NCBI GenBank assembly: GCA_012842105.1
Contig: DUTL01000180.1
Location: forward strand, 1-28,207
DNA from: Candidatus Fermentithermobacillaceae bacterium
GTDB taxonomy: Bacteria; Bacillota; Sulfobacillia; Fermentithermobacillales; Fermentithermobacillaceae
Length of the DNA: 28,207 nucleotides
Reading direction: 5' to 3'
Shown: in pieces, positions 7,163 to 14,448 of the stretch
How the letters are laid out: each line of letters begins with the position of its first letter
How positions within the stretch are numbered: position 1 is the first letter of the stretch
Made by a program: the position numbers and the translations under genes
The notes under the pieces: generated by a model
The model's database searches: none
What the model saw: only the letters and a program-made list of their open reading frames with translations
What the model was told of the DNA's origin: nothing

Positions 7163-7224
7163 ATGGGATAGCCTCCTTCATTCACCATAAATCTATATGG
7201 ATGAACAGAGAGGGGTATTCGAGT

Positions 7225-7956
7225 TTGGCCAAAGAAAGAGATTTCAGCTGGATGAAACGAGTTGGCCTTGCCACGATATGTGTGGCCCTGGTCTGTGCTT
7301 TGCATTATGTGCCTTCAGGGTATCTTGTGATTTCCCCGGGCCCGGTCATTGAGCTTTCCAGGGTTGTGGAAATAGAAGACTACCCGGCAACAGGCTCCTC
7401 TTTCTATATGGTTTCAGTGATGGCAAGGGATGCCAGCGTCACAGAGTTTATCAGGGCAGCGCTAGATCGCAACCTGGATCTTTGGTCGAAACGGAAGGTT
7501 TTTGGCGAGAGAAGTGTGGAAGAGTACATGGACGCTAACCGTGAGTTGATGAAAGGGAGCCAGGTGACTGCAACTTATGTTGCCCTAAGTATCCAGGGGA
7601 TATCTGTGCCTTTCCAGGGCCCGTTCCCGGTCAACGCAACAATAAGGCCAGGACAGGTTGCGGGCCCGTCTGCAGGGCTTGTATTTGCTCTTGAAATCAT
7701 AACCAGGATGGACCACGACATGATCATGGGACGCAAGATTGCAGGTACCGGTATTCTCGAATCTGATGGCAGGGTACTACCGGTAGGAGGAGTGGCGCAA
7801 AAAACAATAGCCTGCAGGGAAGAGGGCGTAGAGATCTTTGTGGTGCCCAGGCAGAACCTTGATGAGGCCCTGCGCTTTGCAGGGGACATGAAAGTTTATG
7901 GTGTAGATACAGTTGAGGAAGCAGTCAGAGTACTTTCAGCAGGAAGCAATTCTTGA
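7225..7956 (+). CDS. YlbL-like Lon-type (S16) serine protease lacking the PDZ domain
   Basis: With the chosen start the protein has 243 residues. A signal-anchor helix (about 12-32) is followed by the GYLVISPGPVIEL segment typical of YlbL N-termini. The C-terminal half is a Lon proteolytic domain: GQVAGPSAGLVFALEI carries the catalytic serine (residue 149) and GGVAQKTIACREEG the catalytic lysine (residue 193). YlbL homologues, about 340 residues, carry a PDZ domain between these parts; here SQVTATYVAL runs within about 20 residues into the protease domain, so the PDZ is missing. TTG at 7225 has AGAGAGGGG nine bases upstream; ATG at 7201 and the longer frame from 7144 lack a good site and the latter runs into the ylbJ leader. 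Its active site should face outside. Confidence 0.85.
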   Translation: MAKERDFSWMKRVGLATICVALVCALHYVPSGYLVISPGPVIELSRVVEIEDYPATGSSFYMVSVMARDASVTEFIRAALDRNLDLWSKRKVFGERSVEEYMDANRELMKGSQVTATYVALSIQGISVPFQGPFPVNATIRPGQVAGPSAGLVFALEIITRMDHDMIMGRKIAGTGILESDGRVLPVGGVAQKTIACREEGVEIFVVPRQNLDEALRFAGDMKVYGVDTVEEAVRVLSAGSNS

Positions 7957-7982
7957 CACTTTGTTCTGTATGTGGATATAAT
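7953..7982 (+). promoter_or_regulatory. Consensus sigma-A promoter for yceD-rpmF
   Basis: TTGACA (7953-7958), 18 bases, TATAAT (7977-7982): both hexamers match the sigma-70/sigma-A consensus at all twelve positions. The -35 overlaps the TGA stop of the protease gene (7954-7956). It would start transcription near 7989, shortly before the yceD ribosome binding site, and serve the yceD-rpmF pair. Confidence 0.85.
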
Positions 7983-8009
7983 CCCTTTGTGCCGATGGAG
8001 GGTTAGAGT

Positions 8010-8576
8010 TTGAAGATAAACGTTTCTGATATTATCGAACAGCCTGGCGCCAGCATTCCGTTTTCTGAGACGGGCAGTATAGAACCGCTTGCAGACGGTA
8101 ACGAAGATATTATGCTGCCTGCTCCTTTTACAGTGGAAGGCGTTGCCACTTCTACCGGTGAAGGAGTATATGTTCAAGCCAATGTAAAAGGAACTGTGCG
8201 CCTTACATGTTCCAGATGCCTGAGCAGTTTTGACTTGATGGTTGAGTTTGATTGCGAGGGCAGGTTTGTCAGTGATCCTGATGTTCCAATGTCTGACGAG
8301 GAAGATGATATTGAATCATTTGCACTGGTTGGCGAGTATTGTGTGCTTGATGATATGGTACAGCATGAACTTCTTCTCAACATTCCCATGAAGCCATTGT
8401 GCAAGCCAGAATGCAAAGGGTTTTGTGAGGTTTGCGGGGCTAATCTGAATGAGGAACCGTGTCAGTGTGATGCGCCTGGAACCCAGGCCACACTGTTCGG
8501 CAGAAAACTTTTGGAAGCTTTAGAAGAAAGGGGCAAGGATAATGGCAGTTCCAAAGAGGAGGACCTCCAGGTCTAA
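8010..8576 (+). CDS. yceD: YceD/DUF177 family protein
   Basis: YceD proteins are almost always encoded directly before rpmF; work in E. coli and plants links the family to 23S rRNA accumulation, but the exact activity is unsettled. The 188 residues show LTCSRCLSSFD (cysteines 67 and 70) and the C-terminal PLCKPECKGFCEVCGANLNEEPCQC cluster (cysteines 131, 135, 139, 142, 151, 153), which suggests metal binding. These two blocks around an acidic loop are the DUF177 signature. The start is TTG at 8010 with GGAGGG seven bases upstream. The 3' end overlaps rpmF by 35 bases, so the two should be coupled. Transcription probably begins at the consensus promoter just upstream. Confidence 0.88.
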   Translation: MKINVSDIIEQPGASIPFSETGSIEPLADGNEDIMLPAPFTVEGVATSTGEGVYVQANVKGTVRLTCSRCLSSFDLMVEFDCEGRFVSDPDVPMSDEEDDIESFALVGEYCVLDDMVQHELLLNIPMKPLCKPECKGFCEVCGANLNEEPCQCDAPGTQATLFGRKLLEALEERGKDNGSSKEEDLQV

Positions 8577-8733
8577 GCGAGATATGAGGAGAGCTTCCGC
8601 CTGGAAGAGAAGGCTTTCGGCTCCCAATTTGACAGAGTGCCCGAGATGCCACTCGTTGATTATGCCACACAGGGTTTGTCCTGATTGCGGGCATTACAAG
8701 GGGCAGGAAGTCATCAAAGTGAAGCAGCAGTAA
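8542..8733 (+). CDS. rpmF: 50S ribosomal protein L32
   Basis: L32 is a small protein of the large ribosomal subunit. The 63 residues begin with the family's MAVPKRRTSRSKRDMRRA and contain CPRC (33-36) and CPDC (46-49), so this is the zinc-ribbon (C+) form. The ATG lies inside the end of yceD (35-base overlap). A strong terminator follows, closing a two-gene unit separate from the fapR operon. Confidence 0.97.
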   Translation: MAVPKRRTSRSKRDMRRASAWKRRLSAPNLTECPRCHSLIMPHRVCPDCGHYKGQEVIKVKQQ

Positions 8734-8756
8734 CCGCTTGTCACGAAAACGCGTTT

Positions 8757-8785
8757 AAAACTCCGAATATCTCGGAGTTTTTTTA
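8757..8785 (+). terminator. Intrinsic terminator after rpmF
   Basis: AAAACTCCGA (8757-8766) pairs with TCGGAGTTTT (8772-8781) around a five-base loop, with a T-run at 8778-8784. It separates yceD-rpmF from fapR. Confidence 0.9.
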
Positions 8786-8826
8786 TTGCAAAAGCTTGTT
8801 GCCAACATTCCCCGGAGTTTGTATAC

Positions 8827-8863
8827 TTGACATTAGGATGAAGGTATTAGTATCTGGTGCTAA
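8827..8863 (+). promoter_or_regulatory. fapR promoter with FapR operator
   Basis: TTGACA (8827-8832) is a consensus -35; the -10 is degenerate (TAGTAT at 8848 or GTATCT at 8850). Overlapping it is TTAGTATCTGGTGCTAA (8847-8863), a 17-bp imperfect palindrome. Known FapR boxes are 17-bp palindromes with TTAGTA and CTAA ends that cover the promoters of fapR and the fab genes. The site fits negative autoregulation relieved by malonyl-CoA or malonyl-ACP. Confidence 0.8.
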
Positions 8864-8884
8864 TAACGTCAAAGGTGAATGTAA

Positions 8885-9454
8885 ATGGCATACGATCCTA
8901 AGCAGCGGAGAGAGCAACTGAAGGAGATTCTTACTATTAACCCGTTCCTGCCAGACCGGCGGCTGGCCCGTCATTTTGACGTAAGCGTACAGACTGTACG
9001 CCTTGACAGGCTTGCTCTCGGTATTCCAGGCCAGAGGACTCGCACCAAAGAAGTGGCAGAGAGAGTCTATGAAAAGGTTCGGGCAATGGGGCAACTTGAA
9101 GTTGTGGGAGAACTAATAGATCTTGAACTGGGGAAATCGGCAATCTCGATTATGGAAGTAACACCCGAAATGGCGTTTCAACGTACAGGAATTACAAGAA
9201 GCCAGTATATTTTTGCTCAAGCTGATTCCCTTGCCATCTGTGTCATCGATGCTGAAAACGTGGTTACAGGAATAGCTAACCTGAAGTTCAAGCGGCAGGC
9301 CGGGGTGGGTGAGAAACTAATCGCCAAAGCACAGGTTATTAGGGAAAAAGGAAGCAAGTCCGTTGTACTTGTGGAAACCCGTTCTCGGGGTGAACTTGTG
9401 TTTAGAGGCAAGTTTCTGGTTTTTGCGTTAGATGAGAGGAGAGACCAGGATTGA
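8885..9454 (+). CDS. fapR: FapR, malonyl-CoA-responsive repressor of lipid synthesis
   Basis: FapR represses the fatty acid and phospholipid genes and releases DNA when malonyl-CoA or malonyl-ACP binds. The 189 residues have an N-terminal DeoR-like helix-turn-helix (about 8-55; DRRLARHFDVSVQTVRLDRLALGIPGQR) and a C-terminal hot-dog fold effector domain (about 70-185). The DRLALGIPELR-type linker motif is characteristic. AAAGGTGA ends six bases before the ATG at 8885. It heads the plsX-fabH-degV-fabD-fabG-acpP-fabF-rnc operon, overlaps plsX by four bases, and carries its own operator upstream. Confidence 0.96.
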   Translation: MAYDPKQRREQLKEILTINPFLPDRRLARHFDVSVQTVRLDRLALGIPGQRTRTKEVAERVYEKVRAMGQLEVVGELIDLELGKSAISIMEVTPEMAFQRTGITRSQYIFAQADSLAICVIDAENVVTGIANLKFKRQAGVGEKLIAKAQVIREKGSKSVVLVETRSRGELVFRGKFLVFALDERRDQD

Positions 9455-10479
9455 ATACCGGGGCAAGGGCGAGAAGTGCCATTGTAGCTGTGGATCTCAT
9501 GGGAGGCGACCATTCCCCTGATGCAGTAATAGAGGGATGTCTCAAAGCTCTGGAAAAAGGCACGGCGATTTTGGCCCTGGGAGACGCTCCAGCCGTTGCC
9601 CGTCTTCGAAGCCAGGGCGATTACCCAAACCTGCAGACCGTCGAGTGCAGCCAGGTAATCACTCCGGACGACCCACCGGTAAGAGCTATCAGGCACAAGA
9701 GGGATTCAACTATTGTAAAGGGCCTGAGTGCTGTCAAGAATGGAGATGCAGGGGCATTTGTCTCTGCAGGATCTACCGGGGCGCTTGTTGCAGGCGGAGT
9801 ATTGATCATGAAGCGGGCAAAGGGAGTGGACCGTCCTTGCCTTGGGATTGTATTGCCTTCACAAAATAAGCGAGGCGTGCTTTTTGTGGATCTGGGCGCG
9901 TCATCTGATGTGCGTTCTGAGACTTTGGTTGAATTTGGATTAATGGGCAAAATATATGCCGAATGCGTACTTGGGTGGCATGAACCCAAAGTAGGTTTGC
10001 TTAATATCGGAACTGAGAAAGAAAAGGGCAACATGGTTGCCAGGAAAGCATACAAGCTGATGCAGGATGCTCCCCTCAATTTTGCAGGCAATATTGAGGC
10101 TCGGGATGTGTTTTTCGGCAAAGCGGATGTAATCGTGACAGATGGATTCACAGGTAATGTGTTTCTGAAGACTTGTGAGGGAACGGTGTTGTTCCAGTTA
10201 GATGTAATAAGGGAGCAGGTTCAAAGCAGCATATTGTCTAAGCTGGGAGCGGTTCTGATGAAGCCCGCATTTCGTAAGGTCAACGAGATTCTTGATTACT
10301 CTGCTTACGGAGGCGCTCCAATGCTCGGGCTGGAAGGTTGCCTGGTGAAATGTCATGGCTCTTCCGGGGCTGTGGCTATTGCCAATGGCATAGAACAGGC
10401 GCTCAGGTTCTTGTCAAATGACGTAGCCTCGATCATTTCCGATACTCTATCAAAGGCCCATAGGGAGGGCGAGTCATGA
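9451..10479 (+). CDS. plsX: Phosphate acyltransferase PlsX
   Basis: PlsX converts acyl-ACP to acyl-phosphate, the donor for PlsY in phosphatidic acid synthesis; it also links exogenous fatty acids activated by FakAB to the ACP pool. The 342 residues include IVAVDLMGGDHSPDAV at the N-terminus (most homologues have DAMGGD; here the alanine is leucine), VSAGSTGALVAGG, LLNIGTEKEKGN, VTDGFTGNVFLKTCEG and YGGAPMLGLEG. The TTG start at 9451 overlaps the fapR stop by four bases, with GAGAGGAGAG upstream. The stop overlaps fabH by four bases (ATGA), so the genes are tightly coupled. Confidence 0.96.
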   Translation: MNTGARARSAIVAVDLMGGDHSPDAVIEGCLKALEKGTAILALGDAPAVARLRSQGDYPNLQTVECSQVITPDDPPVRAIRHKRDSTIVKGLSAVKNGDAGAFVSAGSTGALVAGGVLIMKRAKGVDRPCLGIVLPSQNKRGVLFVDLGASSDVRSETLVEFGLMGKIYAECVLGWHEPKVGLLNIGTEKEKGNMVARKAYKLMQDAPLNFAGNIEARDVFFGKADVIVTDGFTGNVFLKTCEGTVLFQLDVIREQVQSSILSKLGAVLMKPAFRKVNEILDYSAYGGAPMLGLEGCLVKCHGSSGAVAIANGIEQALRFLSNDVASIISDTLSKAHREGES

Positions 10480-11465
10480 AAACTCCTGTTTCCGTTGTTA
10501 TCGAGTCTGTGGGAGCCTATATTCCCCCTAAGGTGTTATCAAATGCTGACCTGGAGAAGATTGTTGATACGTCTGATCAATGGATATTTGGCAGAACGGG
10601 GATTAGAGAGCGTCGCATTGTTGCAGAAGGAATGAGCACATCTGACATGGCAATTGAAGCTGCGCTTTCATGCCTGGCGTCATCCAAGGTTCCGGCCGCG
10701 GAAATTGACTTGATTATCGTAGCGTCTGCAAGCCCTGATTACGCTTTTCCGTCTACTGCATGCATTGTTCAGCATGCCATATTGGCAAGGACAGCTGCGG
10801 CTTTTGACATGGAAATCGGTTGTACAGGGTTTATCTATGCCCTGGCAACAGGCGCACAGTTTATTAGTGCGGGTGTATATAGAAATGTTATGGTGATAGG
10901 CGCCGAGACCCTGTCCAGGTTTGTGGACTGGACCGACAGAAATACATGTGTCTTATTTGGAGATGGAGCAGGTGCTGCCCTGCTTACACAGGGCCCTGCC
11001 GGCGAGGGTATTCTTGCTTTCCACCTTGGGGCTGATGGTTCCCAATGGAATCTGCTGTCATTGCCTGCTGGCATGGCAAGATTGCCTGCAAGCGAGCAAA
11101 CGCTGAAAAAGGGATTGCACTACATACATATGGAAGGCAGAGCAGTATTTAAGTTTGCAGTAAAAGCTATGGATGTGTCGCTGAAAGCATTGCTCGACAA
11201 ACTAGGCAAAACTGCGGGAGATATCGATCTTTTGATACCACATCAAGCCAACAGCAGGATAATTGACTCTGCGTGCCAGAGGTTCAACATACCCAGGGAA
11301 AAGATAATGATGAATATCGACAAGTACGGGAACACATCGTCGGCATCAATTGCTATTGCACTGTATGAGGCTTACTCCGAAGGCCGCATCAAGAAAGGCG
11401 ATCTGGTTGTCCTCGTTGGATTTGGAGCCGGCTTGAGCTGGGGTTCGCTTGCAATCCGGTGGTGA
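10476..11465 (+). CDS. fabH: Beta-ketoacyl-ACP synthase III FabH
   Basis: FabH starts fatty acid synthesis by condensing an acyl-CoA primer with malonyl-ACP. The 329 residues have the catalytic triad in the usual places: C116 in EIGCTGFIYAL (most FabHs have AAC before SGF; here it is IGC), H256 in LIPHQAN and N286 in YGNTSSASI. The N-terminal GAYIPPKVLSN and DEWI-like DQWI, and the final VLVGFGAGLSWGS, are typical. The ATG overlaps the plsX stop. In many Clostridia fabK (enoyl-ACP reductase) follows; here a degV gene does, after a 73-base gap. Confidence 0.97.
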   Translation: MKTPVSVVIESVGAYIPPKVLSNADLEKIVDTSDQWIFGRTGIRERRIVAEGMSTSDMAIEAALSCLASSKVPAAEIDLIIVASASPDYAFPSTACIVQHAILARTAAAFDMEIGCTGFIYALATGAQFISAGVYRNVMVIGAETLSRFVDWTDRNTCVLFGDGAGAALLTQGPAGEGILAFHLGADGSQWNLLSLPAGMARLPASEQTLKKGLHYIHMEGRAVFKFAVKAMDVSLKALLDKLGKTAGDIDLLIPHQANSRIIDSACQRFNIPREKIMMNIDKYGNTSSASIAIALYEAYSEGRIKKGDLVVLVGFGAGLSWGSLAIRW

Positions 11466-11538
11466 CAAAACAGTTTCTGCCATGGGCCGAAAGGCGGACG
11501 GTTTGTGATCTTAGCAGATTGAGAAGGAGGTACGTAAC

Positions 11539-12387
11539 ATGGCTCCGGTGAAAATTGTTACCGACAGTGCCCAGGATTTTGAACCTGAGTTTTTAGAGAA
11601 CCTGGGAATAACGGTTGTTCCCTTGAATGTGCATTTTGGCGACGAATCGTTTAAGGATGGTTACGAACTGCGTGGAAAAATGTTTTATGAGAAACTTGAG
11701 TCTTCAGCACATATTGCACGGACATCTCAACCCTCGCCGTGGGAGTTTGAGCAAGCTTTTGCCCGTTTGAGTAAAGACGGTTCACCTGTGGTGGCAATTA
11801 CTCTGTCTTCAGCTCTAAGCGGCACTTATCAATCAGCAACCATTGCCAGACAAGCCCTTCCCGGCAGGCAAATTGCCGTAATTGACTCTAAGTGTGCTTC
11901 GGGAATGTACGGCATGATAGCCATCTTAGCCCAAGAAATGTCTGCTGCAGGAAAAGCTTTTGATGAGATTGTTGCTTCCGTAAACCGGATGTGTGAAAAT
12001 GCCGTCACTGTGTTTTGCGTCGACACCCTTGATTACCTTGCGAGAAACGGCAGGATTGGGAGGGCGCAGCATTTTCTGGGTACTCTCCTCAATATGAAGC
12101 CTGTGCTGTCTCTTGACAAAGACGGCTATGTTACGGCTGTAGAAAGGGTTCGGGGCAAGGAGAGGGTGATACCCAGAATGGTACAGCTCGTCAAAGAGCG
12201 TATAGGTGAAGGAGAAGATGTCTATCTTTGTGTTTCAGATGCCAATGCTCCTAAGGAAGCTGCTGTGCTTAAGCAGCAAGCACGAGAGGCGTTTTCAGTC
12301 AAGAGGTTTTTCGAGACTGAAATAGGGGCAATCATAGGTACTCATACCGGGCCGGGCACACTTGCTTTATTGGCCATTCCTGTTTGA
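11539..12387 (+). CDS. DegV-family fatty acid-binding protein (FakB type)
   Basis: DegV proteins bind one fatty acid and, where tested, present it to FakA for phosphorylation. The 282-residue protein has the family blocks: IVTDSAQDF at the N-terminus, RTSQPSPWEF (61-70; the T/S pair contacts the ligand carboxylate), ITLSSALSGTYQSA, VDTLDYLARNGRIGRA and the C-terminal IGTHTGPGTLALL. The ATG at 11539 has a strong GAAGGAGG upstream. It lies inside the fab operon between fabH and fabD, and the 3' end of a FakA homologue is at the left end of this window, so both halves of a FakAB system are within reach of the FapR regulon. Ligand preference cannot be read from sequence. Confidence 0.93.
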   Translation: MAPVKIVTDSAQDFEPEFLENLGITVVPLNVHFGDESFKDGYELRGKMFYEKLESSAHIARTSQPSPWEFEQAFARLSKDGSPVVAITLSSALSGTYQSATIARQALPGRQIAVIDSKCASGMYGMIAILAQEMSAAGKAFDEIVASVNRMCENAVTVFCVDTLDYLARNGRIGRAQHFLGTLLNMKPVLSLDKDGYVTAVERVRGKERVIPRMVQLVKERIGEGEDVYLCVSDANAPKEAAVLKQQAREAFSVKRFFETEIGAIIGTHTGPGTLALLAIPV

Positions 12388-12410
12388 TGTTATGTACGGG
12401 GGTGTTTGAA

Positions 12411-13346
12411 TTGGCCAGGGTTGCCTGGGTATTTCCGGGGCAGGGCTCCCAATTTCCCGGAATGGGTAAACAGCTTTATGACAGTTATCCCGTTGCCAGG
12501 GAGATATTTGAACGGGCAGACAGGGTTATGGGCTTTAAATTCTCACGCGTCATTTTCCAGGGCGCAGCTGACGAGCTTACGCTGACCTGTAACGCCCAAC
12601 CCGCTATTCTCATTGTGAGTGTTGCCTGTGCCATGGTTTTGAAATCTTATGGGTTTAGGCCTGGCATGACGGCAGGCCTCAGCCTGGGTGAATACAGTGC
12701 GCTTGTTGTGGCAGGCAGCTTAACTTTGGAGGACGCTGTGGTTCTTACCCGCAAACGGGGTAAGTACATGCAGGACGCATGTCCTCCCGGAAAAGGAAGC
12801 ATGGCTGCCATCACCGGTATGGCTTTCGCTGAGGTGGAAGCCATATGTTTTGAATCTTCCAGGCACGGAGTCGTCACAGGGGCCAATTACAATTGCCCGG
12901 GACAAACGGTAATCTCAGGGGAGAAAAAAGCTGTAGATGATGCCTGCCGAAAAGCCCGGGAAAGGGGCGGCAGGGCCATTGCTCTCCCTGTCAGCGCTGC
13001 TTTTCACTGTGCTCTCATGGAGCCTGCAGCCCTCAGGCTGGAACGTGAACTTGGCAGGGTACGTGTGCAGCCTCCTTCGGTGCCTGTTTACACCAATGTT
13101 ACCGGCAGAAGAATATTTACATCCGAGGAAATCAAGCAATCCCTTGCCGAGCAGGTAACAGCCCCTGTCCTATGGCAAGTTGCCGTTGAAAACATGATCA
13201 GAGACGGTGCGTCATTATTTGTTGAGGTTGGCCCGGGCAAGGCGCTTACAGGGTTTGGGCGAAGAATTGATCCGGGGATTCCTTTTGTGCAGTTTGGTTC
13301 GCCCGGAGATCTCGCCAATTTGCTTGATTTTCACAGGGAGGCTTAG
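12411..13346 (+). CDS. fabD: Malonyl-CoA:ACP transacylase FabD
   Basis: FabD loads malonate from CoA onto ACP. With the chosen start it has 311 residues. WVFPGQGSQFPGMG carries the N-terminal active-site loop, GLSLGEYSAL the nucleophile S91, and SAAFHCALM the catalytic H199, with the substrate-binding arginine in VLTRKRGKYMQ. Spacing agrees with the E. coli enzyme (S92/H201). TTG at 12411 is preferred because GGGGGTG lies about eight bases upstream and it gives the family N-terminus; the frame extends up to a TTG at 12384 that overlaps the degV stop. Confidence 0.96.
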   Translation: MARVAWVFPGQGSQFPGMGKQLYDSYPVAREIFERADRVMGFKFSRVIFQGAADELTLTCNAQPAILIVSVACAMVLKSYGFRPGMTAGLSLGEYSALVVAGSLTLEDAVVLTRKRGKYMQDACPPGKGSMAAITGMAFAEVEAICFESSRHGVVTGANYNCPGQTVISGEKKAVDDACRKARERGGRAIALPVSAAFHCALMEPAALRLERELGRVRVQPPSVPVYTNVTGRRIFTSEEIKQSLAEQVTAPVLWQVAVENMIRDGASLFVEVGPGKALTGFGRRIDPGIPFVQFGSPGDLANLLDFHREA

Positions 13347-13351
13347 TTAGA

Positions 13352-14107
13352 ATGATGCTCGATCGTCCTGTAGCGCTCATAACAGGAGCGTCTCGAGGTA
13401 TAGGGAGGGCTTGCGCAGTAGAGCTGGCAAGAAACGGGTTTGATATTGCCGTCAATTATGCCAGGGATGAAGCCGGGGCCTTAGACACTGTAGAACTGGT
13501 TCAACAAGCAGGGGGCCGGGCTGCGGCGCTTCAGTGTGACGTATCAGTCCATGAGGCCGCCAGGGAACTTGTCCGCCTCAGTGAGGAGCGAGTTGGGCCA
13601 ATTGAAGTGTTGGTTGGGAATGCAGGAATAACCAGGGATGCACTTCTCATTCGAATGAGTGAAGATGATTGGGACCAAGTTTTGGACACCAACTTGAAGG
13701 GGGTATACAACGTCACAAGATGGGCTGTAAGGCCTATGGCCCGGAGGCGAAGGGGGAGAATAGTCAACATCTCCTCGGTTGTAGCTTTCAAAGGTAACCT
13801 GGGGCAAGCAAACTATGCAGCAGCCAAGGCCGGAATGATTGGCTTTACAATAAGCCTTTCCAAGGAGATTTGCAGGTATGGAATTACTGCAAATGTAGTG
13901 GCACCCGGATACATATCCACAGATATGACAAAGGACTTGCCCTCAGATGTCAAAGAAGCGCTTACGCGACAGATACCCATGGGCAGGCCGGGGACTCCCG
14001 CTGAAGTGGCACATGCGGTTGCGTTTCTTTCATCGCCACAGGCAGCGTATATTACAGGACAGGTTCTGCCTGTTGACGGGGGCATGTCTTCCGGATTCAT
14101 TTCATAG
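13352..14107 (+). CDS. fabG: 3-oxoacyl-ACP reductase FabG
   Basis: FabG performs the NADPH-dependent first reduction of each elongation round. The 251 residues show the short-chain dehydrogenase pattern: TGASRGIG (11-18) for the dinucleotide, catalytic S142, Y155 and K159 (NISSVVAF, QANYAAAK), and the family's VAPGYISTDMT and PVDGGM near the C-terminus. The usual NNAG motif reads GNAG (89-92), but the functionally important second asparagine is kept. GGAGGC sits upstream of the ATG. Located between fabD and acpP, as in B. subtilis. Confidence 0.96.
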   Translation: MMLDRPVALITGASRGIGRACAVELARNGFDIAVNYARDEAGALDTVELVQQAGGRAAALQCDVSVHEAARELVRLSEERVGPIEVLVGNAGITRDALLIRMSEDDWDQVLDTNLKGVYNVTRWAVRPMARRRRGRIVNISSVVAFKGNLGQANYAAAKAGMIGFTISLSKEICRYGITANVVAPGYISTDMTKDLPSDVKEALTRQIPMGRPGTPAEVAHAVAFLSSPQAAYITGQVLPVDGGMSSGFIS

Positions 14108-14133
14108 GGCTATTGACAAGGAGGTGAATTGGC

Positions 14134-14379
14134 ATGGCAGATAACATGATATTTGAGAAGGTAAAGAAGATCATAGTCGATCAACTTGGCGTAGAAGAGT
14201 CTTTGGTTACCCTGGAAGCTTCGTTCATTGATGACCTGGGCGCCGATTCTCTTGAAATTGTTGATCTAATAATGGCTTTCGAAGGCGAGTTTGGAATTAC
14301 CATATCTGACGAGGATGCAGAGAATATGTCTACAGTGCAGGATGCAGTAGACTATTTGGGGGAGCACACCAAACAATAG
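14134..14379 (+). CDS. acpP: Acyl carrier protein
   Basis: ACP carries the growing acyl chain on a 4'-phosphopantetheine arm. The 81 residues contain the attachment site GADSLEIVDLIMAFE with the modified serine at 39, an acidic composition, and the DEDAENMSTVQDAVDYL third helix. AAGGAGGTGAA is upstream of the ATG at 14134. The gene is followed by a perfect hairpin (14389-14414) ahead of fabF. Confidence 0.97.
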   Translation: MADNMIFEKVKKIIVDQLGVEESLVTLEASFIDDLGADSLEIVDLIMAFEGEFGITISDEDAENMSTVQDAVDYLGEHTKQ

Positions 14380-14388
14380 GTGGCAGAA

Positions 14389-14414
14389 ACAGGGCCCCAT
14401 GACGTGGGCCCTGT
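14389..14414 (+). promoter_or_regulatory. acpP-fabF intercistronic hairpin
   Basis: ACAGGGCCC (14389-14397) and GGGCCCTGT (14406-14414) form a perfect 9-bp stem with an eight-base loop, between the acpP stop and the fabF ribosome binding site. It is followed by CATATTTCTC, not a true U-tract, so it is more likely a partial attenuator or an mRNA-stabilising element than a full terminator. Confidence 0.5.
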
Positions 14415-14448
14415 CATATTTCTCATGTGTGAGACGGGGGTGGCCGCG

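Noticed and set aside
7163..7235. Sigma-E promoter upstream of ylbJ
   Set aside because: CATATAGA and GAATACC are partial matches on the minus strand, but the spacing is about two bases too short and both elements have mismatches.
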